From Microbacterium sp. T2.11-28 (GTDB lineage Bacteria; Actinomycetota; Actinomycetes; Actinomycetales; Microbacteriaceae): a DNA stretch of 64,000 nt. The notes beneath the pieces are model-generated. The model was not told the origin of the DNA and searched no databases. It worked only from the letters and a program-made list of their open reading frames with translations. The DNA lies in contig NZ_CATNHF010000023.1 of assembly GCF_950097975.1 (NCBI RefSeq), positions 1 to 64,000 of the forward strand. Reading direction: 5' to 3'. The translations under genes and the position numbers were made by a program. Shown here piece by piece: positions 51,052 to 58,801 of this stretch; position 1 is the first letter of the stretch, and every line of letters starts with the position of its first letter.

Positions 51052-52388
51052 CCGGATACCTTCGGAGGATGAGCTCACCCGGCGGCCGCCACCTCGTCGC
51101 GGCGGAGTCGCTGACCGTCACCGACCTGCGCCAGCGCAACCGCTCGGCGGCGCTCCAGTTCATCATCCGCGAGCGCGAGACCACGCGTGCCGACGTCGCC
51201 CGGCACTGCGGGCTGTCCACCGCCGCGGCCGCCAACATCGTCACCGAGCTGCTGGCGGCGGGCCTCGTGGCCGAGTACGGCAGCCGTGCCTCCCGCGGAG
51301 GCCGCCCCATCGCCATCATCGGACCGCGCCTCGACGGCGCCTTCGCCGTCGGCGCCGACGTCGGCGAGCGCGGCGTCGCGGTCGAGCTGTTCGATCTCGG
51401 CCTCAACCCCGTCGACCGCGAGTTCCGCGGCGGCGCCCGCCAGGAGTCGCCCGACGACATCCACCGCGACCTGCGCGAGGCGCTGGAGGCCCTGCGGGTG
51501 CGCAATCTCGAGCGCTGGCCGAAGGTGCTGGGGATCGGCCTGGGTCTTCCCGGCGTGGTTGAAACGGCCCCCGACGGCACCCAGACGCTCTTCGCGCAGT
51601 CGCTCGGGTGGGACGCACACACCATCCCCACGGACCTCGCCGGAGACCTGCCCGTGTTCGCCGAGAACGGCGCGAAGACGCAGGCACGGGCGGAGCTGTG
51701 GTTCGGCGCCGCACGCGGGTCGGCGCACGCGCTCGTCGCGCTGCTCGGTCGCGGCGTCGGTCTGGGCGTCATCAGCGACGGACAGCTCGCGCACGGCGCG
51801 TTCAGCAGCGCCACCGAGTGGGGGCACACCAAGATCCGCTTCGACGGGGAGGTGTGCCGCTGCGGCGACCGCGGCTGCGTCGAGGCCTACGTCGGGGCGG
51901 ATGCGGTGCTCGGCGCCTGGCGCGCAGCCGGCGGGCAGTTCGAGGGCAGCGGCTGGACCGCGCTCGGCGCGCTCCTCGACGCGGCCGTCTCGGGCGACGA
52001 GGCGGCTGCCCGGGTGGTGGCGGGAGCCGTCGACGCGCTCGGCGCGGCGCTCGGCAGCATGGTCAATCTCCTCAACCCGCAGCGCATCGTGATCGGCGGC
52101 TGGGTGGGTCTGCGGCTCATGGAGCGCCACGCCGACGACGTGCTCGCCGCGACCCGTGCCCGCAGCCTCCGCCGGCTGTCCGAGCAGTTCGACATCGTCC
52201 CGGCCACCTTCGGCGGCGACACCGTCGCGCTCGGATCCGCCCTCATGCCGATCGAGCAGCTCATCGCCCAGGGCCGCTCAGTGGACCAGGGTCGTTCAGT
52301 AGACCAGGGGCGCTCAGTGGACCAGGGTCGTTCAGTAGACCAGGGTCGATCTGTGGATCAGGTGGCCGGGGGAACGACCCGCCGGTAG
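51048..52388 (+). CDS. ROK family transcriptional repressor with a repeat tail
   Basis: A 446-residue sugar-responsive repressor. The N-terminal winged helix includes TRADVARHCGLSTAAAANIV (about residues 45-64), and the kinase-like domain carries the zinc motif CRCGDRGCVE. The ATP-binding and catalytic features are less kinase-like than those of the ROK kinase at 18720. ATG at 51048 overlaps the GH5 stop (ATGA). It most likely regulates its own operon through the inverted repeat at 46441-46475. The C-terminus has five in-frame copies of GRSVDQ (52272-52361), absent from ordinary ROK proteins, and the last 31 nt overlap the convergent reductase gene. Confidence 0.9.
   Translation: MTGYLRRMSSPGGRHLVAAESLTVTDLRQRNRSAALQFIIRERETTRADVARHCGLSTAAAANIVTELLAAGLVAEYGSRASRGGRPIAIIGPRLDGAFAVGADVGERGVAVELFDLGLNPVDREFRGGARQESPDDIHRDLREALEALRVRNLERWPKVLGIGLGLPGVVETAPDGTQTLFAQSLGWDAHTIPTDLAGDLPVFAENGAKTQARAELWFGAARGSAHALVALLGRGVGLGVISDGQLAHGAFSSATEWGHTKIRFDGEVCRCGDRGCVEAYVGADAVLGAWRAAGGQFEGSGWTALGALLDAAVSGDEAAARVVAGAVDALGAALGSMVNLLNPQRIVIGGWVGLRLMERHADDVLAATRARSLRRLSEQFDIVPATFGGDTVALGSALMPIEQLIAQGRSVDQGRSVDQGRSVDQGRSVDQGRSVDQVAGGTTRR
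52272..52361. repeat. five 18-bp tandem repeats at the end of the ROK gene
   Basis: Units of consensus GGTCGTTCAGTAGACCAG encode GRSVDQ. Units 1 and 3 (GTGGAC) alternate with 2 and 4 (GTAGAC), a 36-bp higher-order pattern; units 2 and 4 are identical. Unit 5 has diverged. The codons TCA and GTA are rare in neighbouring genes. Confidence 0.95.
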
Positions 52389-52975
52389 CGGATGTGCGTG
52401 GCCAGCACGGAGGGCAGCACCTCGACCGGCTCGAAGTCGAAGGCCACCTCGCCGTCGAAGATCCGCTCACCCGATCCGAGGAGCACGGGCGCGATGTCGA
52501 GGGTGAGCTCGTCGATCACCCCGGCCGCGAGAGCCTGCCGCACGGTCGATGCGCCGCCGGCGATGTCGACGCCGCGGTCGCCCGCCGCGTCGAGCGCTCG
52601 TGCGTAGGCGGCGTCGAATCCGTCGGTCACGAAGTGGAAGGTGGTGCCGCCCGCCATCTCGATCGACGCGCGCTCGTGGTGGGTGAGCACGAACACGGGC
52701 GCGTGATACGGCGGCTCGTCGCCCCACCATCCGCGCCACCGGTCGTCCCACGCGCCGCGGATCGGGCCGAACATGTTGCGGCCCATCACGTACGCGCCGC
52801 GCGGTCGCCCGAGCCACGCGGACGCCTCGGCATCCGCCTCCGTCGCCCGTGGATCGCCCAGGTGCCACCGGTGCAGCTCCAGCCCCCGTCGGCCGAGCGG
52901 GTCCTCCGGCGACTGCGACGGCCCGGCGACGAAGCCGTCGAGCGAGATGGACATGTGGCAGGTGGTGTCCGCCAT
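52358..52975 (-). CDS. dihydrofolate reductase family protein (RibD C-terminal type)
   Basis: A 205-residue NADPH-dependent reductase of the DHFR/RibD-C fold. MSISLDGFVAGP at residues 8-19 is the family start, and VDIAGGASTVRQALAAGVIDELTLDIAPVLLG spans the nucleotide-binding and C-terminal motif. Such stand-alone proteins are common in actinobacteria and reduce unknown pterin- or riboflavin-like or other carbonyl substrates. ATG at 52975 has GGAAGGGG upstream; earlier starts add low-complexity sequence. The stop lies 31 nt inside the convergent ROK gene, in the tandem-repeat unit. Confidence 0.86.
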   Translation of the reverse strand: MADTTCHMSISLDGFVAGPSQSPEDPLGRRGLELHRWHLGDPRATEADAEASAWLGRPRGAYVMGRNMFGPIRGAWDDRWRGWWGDEPPYHAPVFVLTHHERASIEMAGGTTFHFVTDGFDAAYARALDAAGDRGVDIAGGASTVRQALAAGVIDELTLDIAPVLLGSGERIFDGEVAFDFEPVEVLPSVLATHIRYRRVVPPAT

Positions 52976-53057
52976 CGCCGCCCCTTCCGTGGGATTCCCA
53001 CGCACCGTATCGCACGCCGCCGACGCCGCACGAGGCCGGCGTCGCACCGCCGCCGGG

Positions 53058-53119
53058 TCGCGGATTCGGATGATCGCACCCGAATCGGACCCGCCCGGCC
53101 GAATCCTCCGAATCCGCGA
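53058..53119. repeat. inverted repeat with CCGAATC copies
   Basis: TCGCGGATTCGG (53058-53069) and CCGAATCCGCGA (53108-53119) are perfect reverse complements. Further CGAATC copies lie at 53080, 53100 and 53128 or nearby. The set sits between the end of LacI gene 2 and the start of the reductase gene. Confidence 0.6.
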
Positions 53120-53184
53120 CGATTCTCCGAATCCGGGATGGACGGGATCCGAGACGGCGCCCATCGGCGGGCGGGCGTGCCCTG

Positions 53185-54198
53185 TCAGCGCGGCTGGCCG
53201 GGCCGGGCGGTCGACGCGCGGGGGATGAGGGTGGGGAGCGCTCGGCGCGGCTCCGAGGTGGCGGCGCCGTCGAGCAGCAGCTCGATCGCCGACGCGGCGA
53301 TCTGGTCGAACGGCGTGTGGACGCTCGTCATCGGCGTGGGCAGGCGCGAGGCGAGCGGGATGTCGTTGTAGCCGACGACGGAGAGGTCACGGGCGACGCG
53401 GATGCCGAGGGACAGCGCCGCGCTCACCACCCCGATCGCGAGGTTGTCGTTCGCCGCGAAGATCGCCGTCGGCCGTCGCCGGGGGTCGGTCAGCAGCTGA
53501 CGGCCGGCCTCGACGCCGTGGTCCACGCCGTAGCCGGCCCAGACGATGCGCTCGTCGGGCACCGTCAAGCCGGCTTCGCCGAGCGCGCGGAGGGCGCCCG
53601 CGTGGCGGTCGACGCCGGTGGAGGTGAACAGGGGCCCGTTGACGAGGGCGATCTCGCGGTGCCCGAGATCGATGAGGTGCCGCACGGCCATGTAGCCTCC
53701 GGCCTCGTCGTCGCCGAGCGACGAGGGGCTGACCCGGTCGGTGCGCAGTGCCAGGACGTGCGGGATGCCGCGGGCCCGGAGCGAGGCGGGGAGGTCGTCG
53801 TCGAGGCGGGCGGTCGCGAGGATGAGGCCGTCGAGGCCGCGGTCGAGGAGGGTCTCGGTGGCGCGGCGCTCCTCGGCGGGGTCGTCGCCGCACGTCGCGA
53901 CCACGGCGAAGTAGCCCTGGCGCCGCGCCGTGCGCTCGATCGCCTCGAACATCAGGGCCATCACCGCATCGGTCAGCCGGGGGACGAGCACGCCGATCGT
54001 CGCCGTCGCGCCCCGCCGCAGGCTGGACGCGTACATGTTGCGCCGATAGCCGAGCCGGTCGGCGGTGTCGCGCACCTTCTGCGCCGTCGCCGTGCGCGAC
54101 GACGGGATGCGCTCGTCGAGCACGCGACTCACCGTCGAGATGCTGACGCCCGCCGCGTCTGCGACATCGCGCAGCGTGACGGTCTGACGTTCGGCCAT
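53185..54198 (-). CDS. LacI family transcriptional regulator
   Basis: A 337-residue repressor with helix-turn-helix VTLRDVADAAGVSISTVSRV (residues 7-26), hinge helix and effector domain ending RRALPTLIPR. ATG at 54198 follows a strong GGGAGGAGGAGC site. It is divergent from the DapA-like lyase gene, and the gap contains four AACGTT cores, so it probably represses the lyase and Nramp-like transporter. It differs clearly from the LacI protein at 19860, and its candidate sites (TGCAAACGTT) differ from the ATGTGGGAAC arms of that regulon. Confidence 0.93.
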   Translation of the reverse strand: MAERQTVTLRDVADAAGVSISTVSRVLDERIPSSRTATAQKVRDTADRLGYRRNMYASSLRRGATATIGVLVPRLTDAVMALMFEAIERTARRQGYFAVVATCGDDPAEERRATETLLDRGLDGLILATARLDDDLPASLRARGIPHVLALRTDRVSPSSLGDDEAGGYMAVRHLIDLGHREIALVNGPLFTSTGVDRHAGALRALGEAGLTVPDERIVWAGYGVDHGVEAGRQLLTDPRRRPTAIFAANDNLAIGVVSAALSLGIRVARDLSVVGYNDIPLASRLPTPMTSVHTPFDQIAASAIELLLDGAATSEPRRALPTLIPRASTARPGQPR

Positions 54199-54230
54199 CG
54201 CTCCTCCTCCCTGCCGAGTCTAGGCGGCTC

Positions 54231-54327
54231 GGGAACGTTTGCAATCGAGCTCTTGACACGCGGCGCGGCTCGCGTGCATACTCGTCCTGCAAACGTTCCT
54301 GCAAACGTTATTGTGAACGTTTCTACA
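54231..54327 (+). promoter_or_regulatory. promoter with four LacI-type cores before the lyase gene
   Basis: -35 TTGACA (54253-54258) and -10 CATACT (54277-54282) with 18-bp spacing. AACGTT cores lie at 54234-54239 upstream and at 54292-54297, 54304-54309 and 54316-54321 downstream, the last three exactly 12 bp apart. The gene's ribosome site AAGGAGA is at 54342-54348. Confidence 0.85.
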
Positions 54328-54353
54328 TCGACGTGAAACGCAAGGAGAACATC

Positions 54354-55289
54354 ATGGTCCTCGACCTCCGCGGCCTGAACCCCGCCCCCGTCACCCCCTT
54401 CACCGAGGACGGCGAGGTCGACTTCGCCGCCATCCAGCGCCTGGGCTCCTGGCTCGGCTCGATCGACGGCGTGAAGAGCCTCGTCGTGCTCGGCCACGCC
54501 GGCGAGGGCACCTTCCTCACCGAGCCCGAGCAACTCGACGTGATCCGCGCCTTCCGGGACTCGGTCGAGGGCCGGCTGCCGATCATCGCCGGCATCACGA
54601 AGGAGGGGAACAAGACGGCCGCCCTCGAGGCGAAGGCCGCCGCGGACGCCGGCGCCGTCGGCGCCCTGGTCTACCCCTCGCACGGGTGGCTCCGCTTCGG
54701 CTTCCAGCCCGGCGCGCCGCAGACCCGCTACCGCGCCATCTGGGAGGAGTCGGGCCTCGAGGAGATCCTGTTCCAGTACCCGGACAACACGAAGGCGTCG
54801 TACGACCTCGACACACAGCTGGAGATCGCCGGCCAGGAGGGCGTCAACCACACGAAGAACGGCGTGCGGAACATGAAGCGGTGGTACACCGAGATCCCCG
54901 CCCTGCGTGCGGCGTACCCCGAACTGCAGGTCCTCTCGTGCCACGACGAGTACCTGCTGCCGACGATGTTCGACGTCGACGGCCTCCTCGTCGGCTACGG
55001 GAACATCGCCCCCGAGGCGCTCGTCGAGCTGATCGAGGCCGGGAAGCGGAAGGACTACGCCGCCGCCCACGCCATCCACGAGAAGCTGCTCCCCGTGACG
55101 AAGGCGGTCTACCACCGCGGCTCGCACATGGAGGGCACGGTCGCGCTCAAGTGGGGTCTCGTCAACCGCGGGATCCTCGACCACGCCACCGTGCGCACGC
55201 CCCTGCTGCCGCTGCCCGACGGCGCGTCGGCCGAGATCGCCGCCGCGTTCCGGTCGGCCGAGCTCGCACCGGTCACCGTCTCGGCGTGA
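54354..55289 (+). CDS. dihydrodipicolinate synthase/N-acetylneuraminate lyase family protein
   Basis: A 311-residue DapA-superfamily aldolase or dehydratase. The Schiff-base lysine is probably Lys168 in GVNHTKNG. The substrate loop reads GHAGEG at 48-53 where DapA has GTTGE. The usual tyrosine of the YNxP motif is replaced by Phe140 (LFQYPDN), with a Tyr two places later. It is therefore not lysine-biosynthetic DapA but more likely a catabolic lyase for a 2-keto-3-deoxy acid or related compound. ATG at 54354 has AAGGAGA upstream. It forms an operon with the Nramp-like transporter, under the divergent LacI regulator. Confidence 0.88.
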   Translation: MVLDLRGLNPAPVTPFTEDGEVDFAAIQRLGSWLGSIDGVKSLVVLGHAGEGTFLTEPEQLDVIRAFRDSVEGRLPIIAGITKEGNKTAALEAKAAADAGAVGALVYPSHGWLRFGFQPGAPQTRYRAIWEESGLEEILFQYPDNTKASYDLDTQLEIAGQEGVNHTKNGVRNMKRWYTEIPALRAAYPELQVLSCHDEYLLPTMFDVDGLLVGYGNIAPEALVELIEAGKRKDYAAAHAIHEKLLPVTKAVYHRGSHMEGTVALKWGLVNRGILDHATVRTPLLPLPDGASAEIAAAFRSAELAPVTVSA

Positions 55290-55294
55290 CCGCC

Positions 55295-55326
55295 TGCCCG
55301 CGGCGGCGACCACGCCGCCGCGGGCA
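55295..55326 (+). terminator. intercistronic hairpin between lyase and transporter
   Basis: TGCCCGCGGCGGCG (55295-55308) pairs perfectly with 55313-55326 around ACCA, a 14-bp GC-rich stem just after the lyase stop. It may partly terminate before the transporter gene. Confidence 0.82.
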
Positions 55327-55417
55327 TCCTCCTCGTCGCGCCGATGCGGCATTCCCCTCGTCGTCAATGAAGACCGAGCGGCCAGTGGCCGCCCTCCTCG
55401 AAGGAGAGCAACACGAA

Positions 55418-56734
55418 ATGAACGAACACGTCACCTCCCGACCGCCCGCAACCCCGGGCACCGGCCACGGCCACATCGATACTGAGACGGTGCGCAACAT
55501 CGTCGAGTCGCGGAAGACGCGCCGCACCCTCTGGCGCCAGCTCGCGCTCATCGGGCCGGCCTTCGTCGCCGGCGCCTGGCAGTTCGGCCCCGGCAACCTG
55601 ACGACCGCCATGAACGCGGGCGCCCTCTACGGGTACGCGCTCATCTGGGTCATCATCGTCTCCACGATCCTCATGATCTTCCTCACCGACATGAGCGTGC
55701 GCCTGGGCATCCGCACCCCCGTCTCCCTCATCTCGTCCATCAAGGAGCGCCTCGGCGGCTGGGTCGGCGTCGTCGCCGGCTTCGGCGTCTTCCTCATCAC
55801 CCTGTGCTTCTCGGTCGGCAACGCCGTCGGCTCGGGCGTGGGTCTCTCCATGCTCATCCCCGGCACCTCGCCCGTCATGTGGACCGTCATCTGCACCGTC
55901 GCCGTGGCGTCCATCCTGCTGCTGAAGGGCATCTACGGGATCGTCGAGAAGATCCTCATCGTGATCGTCGCCCTCATGGCGGTGAGCTTCATCGTCTCGG
56001 CCTTCGTGTCGAACCCGGACTGGGCGGCCGCCGGGGCCGGCCTCATCCCCGTCATCCCCGACGGCGCGTGGCTGCTCATCATCGGGCTCGTGGGCACCAA
56101 CTTCTCGATCAACGCCGCGTTCTACACCTCCTACGGCACCAAGGCGCGTCGTCGCACCGAGGCGGACTACCGCGACATCACGATGGTCGACACCGTGCCG
56201 GGCATCATCGCGCCCGGTGTCATGACCGCGCTCGTGATCGTCGTGGCCGCCGCCGTGCTGAACGCCACCGGCACCGATGCGCCGGGCGCCTTCGGCGGGC
56301 TCGCGAAGATCTTCGAGCCGGTCGCCGGCCCCGTCGGAGCCTGGATCTTCGCGCTCGGATTCTTCGGCTCGGCCTTCTCGTCGATGATCCCGAACTGCAT
56401 CGCGGGCGGCACGATGCTCTCCGACGCGCTGGGGAAGGGCGCCTCTGCCGACACCCGCACCGCCCGGCTCGGGAGCGCGTTCATCCTCGCCTTCGGGCTC
56501 ACCATCACGATCGTGTTCGCCGGGTCGTCGCCGGTCGAGCTCATCATCATCGCCCAGGCGCTGACCGTGCTGTTCGCACCGATCCTGGCCGCGCTGATCC
56601 TCGTCATGGCCAATGACCGGAAGCTCATGGGCCGGCTGCGCAACCGGTGGTGGCAGAACGCCTTCGGCGTGCTGGGCCTGGTCTCGGTGCTCGCCCTGTC
56701 GGTCCGCCTCATCGTGAGCCTCGTCGGCGGCTGA
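55418..56734 (+). CDS. Nramp-related membrane transporter without the metal-binding motif
   Basis: A 438-residue protein with a 40-residue cytoplasmic tail and about eleven helices of the Nramp/LeuT fold. TM1 reads GPAFVAGAWQFGPGN, so the metal-binding DPGN is GPGN (Gly57). TM6 reads GTNFSINAAFYTS near residue 228 where metal transporters have a Met-Pro-His-Asn stretch. Both ligands for manganese or iron are missing, so the substrate is probably not a transition metal. Because it follows a DapA-type lyase under a LacI regulator, an organic acid or sugar acid is the more likely cargo. ATG at 55418 has AAGGAGAG (55401-55408). Terminated at 56753-56788. Confidence 0.87.
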   Translation: MNEHVTSRPPATPGTGHGHIDTETVRNIVESRKTRRTLWRQLALIGPAFVAGAWQFGPGNLTTAMNAGALYGYALIWVIIVSTILMIFLTDMSVRLGIRTPVSLISSIKERLGGWVGVVAGFGVFLITLCFSVGNAVGSGVGLSMLIPGTSPVMWTVICTVAVASILLLKGIYGIVEKILIVIVALMAVSFIVSAFVSNPDWAAAGAGLIPVIPDGAWLLIIGLVGTNFSINAAFYTSYGTKARRRTEADYRDITMVDTVPGIIAPGVMTALVIVVAAAVLNATGTDAPGAFGGLAKIFEPVAGPVGAWIFALGFFGSAFSSMIPNCIAGGTMLSDALGKGASADTRTARLGSAFILAFGLTITIVFAGSSPVELIIIAQALTVLFAPILAALILVMANDRKLMGRLRNRWWQNAFGVLGLVSVLALSVRLIVSLVGG

Positions 56735-56752
56735 GCTCGGACGAGACGTGCA

Positions 56753-56788
56753 CGGAACGGCCCCCGACGGTGAGCGGGGGCCGTTCCG
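56753..56788 (+). terminator. terminator after the Nramp-like gene
   Basis: CGGAACGGCCCCCG (56753-56766) pairs perfectly with 56775-56788 over an 8-nt loop. Confidence 0.87.
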
Positions 56789-57229
56789 CTGCGTGCGGCG
56801 CCCGTCCCGCGCAGCCCGTCGGAGTGATCGAGAGAGCTCTCATGCAGCGTCAACCGCCACCGGTGTGATGCTCGCCTGTCCAGCACCGCCCTCTTCCGCA
56901 TTCCTCCTCGAGGCGGCAATGAAGCCGGCAAAAGCGCGGAGAACCCGGCGCCTTGAATGAACCCATGCCGGCGCGATTGAGGCGAAGAGATCGTTCGCGG
57001 TGCACTGAGCAGCAGAGCTCTCCGGCCGCCCACACCGGTGCCACGCCTCGCGGATGAGCGCGGACTTCCGTGCCCGACCGGCGACGCCGCGGCGATCCAT
57101 CTGCTCAGTTCGCAGGCGTGGTCGTGACGGACAACGCCGACGAGCAAACCTCCTCTTGTCAGGAGAGGGCCGGAAACGCCTGCTCGTCCTGCGCACCTTG
57201 ACGAGCGGTGGGGCAGTGCATTCTCCTAG
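56789..57229. other. non-coding or decayed stretch
   Basis: No convincing gene on either strand. GC and codon periodicity are lower than elsewhere, and open frames here are short, arginine- or serine-rich and unlike any protein. The minus-strand frame from 57484 to 56840 is antisense to the metzincin remains and is not supported. Confidence 0.6.
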
Positions 57230-57450
57230 AGTCGTTCCTGGTACACCGGTTCGTCCGTTACTGGATGCTTGGGGTCGTCGACCTTCGATCTCCAAGGCGT
57301 AATGACCCACGAGGCCGGACACTTCTTCGGACTCAATCACGTTGCACAGGCGACCTATCAGGTCATGGCTCCCGCGACGGACTCCTGTCGACGTCGCAGC
57401 GGAGGCTGGGCAACGGTGACTTGGCCGGCATGAAAGCGAGATACCCGTGA
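57230..57450 (+). pseudogene. remnant of a metzincin (matrixin-like) metalloprotease
   Basis: One frame reads STFDLQGVMTHEAGHFFGLN and continues HVAQATYQVMAP, which is the zinc motif HExxHxxGxxH plus the Met-turn (VMAP). After TDSCRR the frame breaks and ends at 57433. The next frame continues in family style, LGNGDLAGMKARYP, to a stop at 57448-57450, so a frameshift lies near 57395-57410. Upstream the zinc-motif frame is closed by a stop at 57227, so the N-terminal half is missing. It is a broken secreted-protease gene, or a sequencing error in part. Its last stop overlaps the small membrane gene that follows. Confidence 0.75.
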
Positions 57451-57554
57451 GTAGAAGAGTGCTCGTCGTGCTTGTGGTGCTCATGATCGTCGTGGTGGCA
57501 GGGCTTGTGGCGCTCTACCTCACCGGGAACCTCGGCAATCGCGCAATTCCCTGA
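57447..57554 (+). CDS. small single-helix membrane protein, 35 residues
   Basis: GTG at 57447 opens a 36-codon frame that overlaps the stop of the protease remnant (GTGA). It encodes a short basic start (SRR), one strongly hydrophobic helix of about 22 residues rich in Val and Leu, then TGNLGNRAIP. The GTGA coupling and regular helix suggest a real gene that was once co-translated with the protease, though the partner is now broken. No family was recognised. It may still be translated or be a relic. Confidence 0.5.
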   Translation: MSRRVLVVLVVLMIVVVAGLVALYLTGNLGNRAIP

Positions 57555-57826
57555 CGCCCCGCCGTTCCGCTGCCTGCGGCGGGCGCCGCCCCCGGCGGCG
57601 TGAAGTCCGTTCACTCGGCACTTACGGGCGTCTCTCATTCGTCGAGGAGTTCGCCACTAAGCAGGTGTCGAACGAGGACTACCGTCCAAGCAGTCACGTG
57701 CGAGGTCGTCTGCTACCTCGGGTTCTTGGGCGAGTGCCGGTAGCCCAGCCCGGGTAGGCGGGGCCCCGTGCCGTGGGCCCGTAGACGTCGGGCCGCCTCG
57801 CGACACTCTATGCCTAGCAATGGCGT

Positions 57827-58333
57827 GTGGACGGCTCGGATCCGACCCGCTATGGTCGGGCCACCGAATGCGAGGGAGCGTTCACCGATGAGAACAGACC
57901 GCGGTCATGCAGAGCGCCTCAAACTACGCCCGCACAGAGGCTATGGAGCCCACTGACCTTGTCACGTCGGTCGTATCCGCAACCACTTCGCCGAATGTGG
58001 TCGTCGCTGATGCGAACTGGGCGAGCCTCTGCGGATTCGTATGGTGGTCCTCATCGTCATCAGGGGGGGCTGGTCGGTCTGGCAACTTGCGACAGTCTTT
58101 CGGGATCGTCCTGCGCGAAACACAGTGTCTACTACCAAGAACCGTTCACGTCATCCACCACGACGTCGAATCGGCGCGGGCTTGCATGCCACGAGTTCGG
58201 ACACACGGTTGGCCTTATGCATAGAACGGATACCAGCTGCACCCAGCAGGGATATCCGAAGCCATCACTTGTCTGTGGTTCGCACGATACAGCGCACATC
58301 AACGGAGTACTTGGGTCTTGTCGAGTCGGATGA
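57827..58333 (+). pseudogene. second metzincin-type metalloprotease gene, frameshifted
   Basis: Three segments in two frames add up to a protease. MDGSDPTRYGRATECEGAFT comes first, from 57827. From 57907 to about 58060 another frame reads ASNYARTEAMEPTDLVTSVV, then SPNVVVADANWASLCGF. From about 58070 the first frame resumes with ATCDSLSGSSCAKHSVYYQE and the zinc motif ACHEFGHTVGLMH, ending DTAHINGVLGS before the stop at 58331-58333. At least two frameshifts are required, near 57900 and 58065. GC is lower than in flanking genes, consistent with an acquired and decaying secreted protease. Confidence 0.75.
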
Positions 58334-58801
58334 GACCATCCGCTACCCGCTTATCTCCGATTCGAGCGAGGTGGAAGGGGTCGGATCGCTCGCCGAGCTG
58401 CGCGATGCCCTCGCGCAAGAGCACGAGCCGCGCGCCGGCGACCTCCTCGGGGCGGGGTAGTACCCCGGAGCCCTGCACGGGCCGTTGATCGCCGGCACCG
58501 AACACCCAGGCACGACCAGTCCTTCTCATGTCGGCCCGGCGATTCGCCCAGCCTGTGCGACATACCAGGCAGCGGACATAGACTCGTCGCATGCTTTCCG
58601 TGTGGCGCACCTCGCAGGTGCAGGAGGAGGTCTCCGGCGCGCACTGCGCCGGCGGCACAGACTGACGCCCCTGCCGACACCGATCCGGTCGTCGGCTCTT
58701 CCGTCGTCTCCTCTTCCTCGGCGCCCACGCTGCCCGGTATCCCGGGTATCCGCCGGTGTGCGCCGCCTCACCCGCCTCTTCCGAGGCAGAAAGCAGCCAT
58801 C
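58334..58801. other. no supported gene
   Basis: Short open frames on both strands show no family resemblance. A frame ending at 58460 (SLAELRDALAQEHEPRAGDL) is mildly protein-like but has no start or partner, so I leave it unassigned. The last 60 nt lead into the FBP gene. Confidence 0.5.

Noticed and set aside
56840..57484. 214-codon minus-strand frame
   Set aside because: Antisense to the metzincin remnant and to the small membrane gene; no motif of its own.
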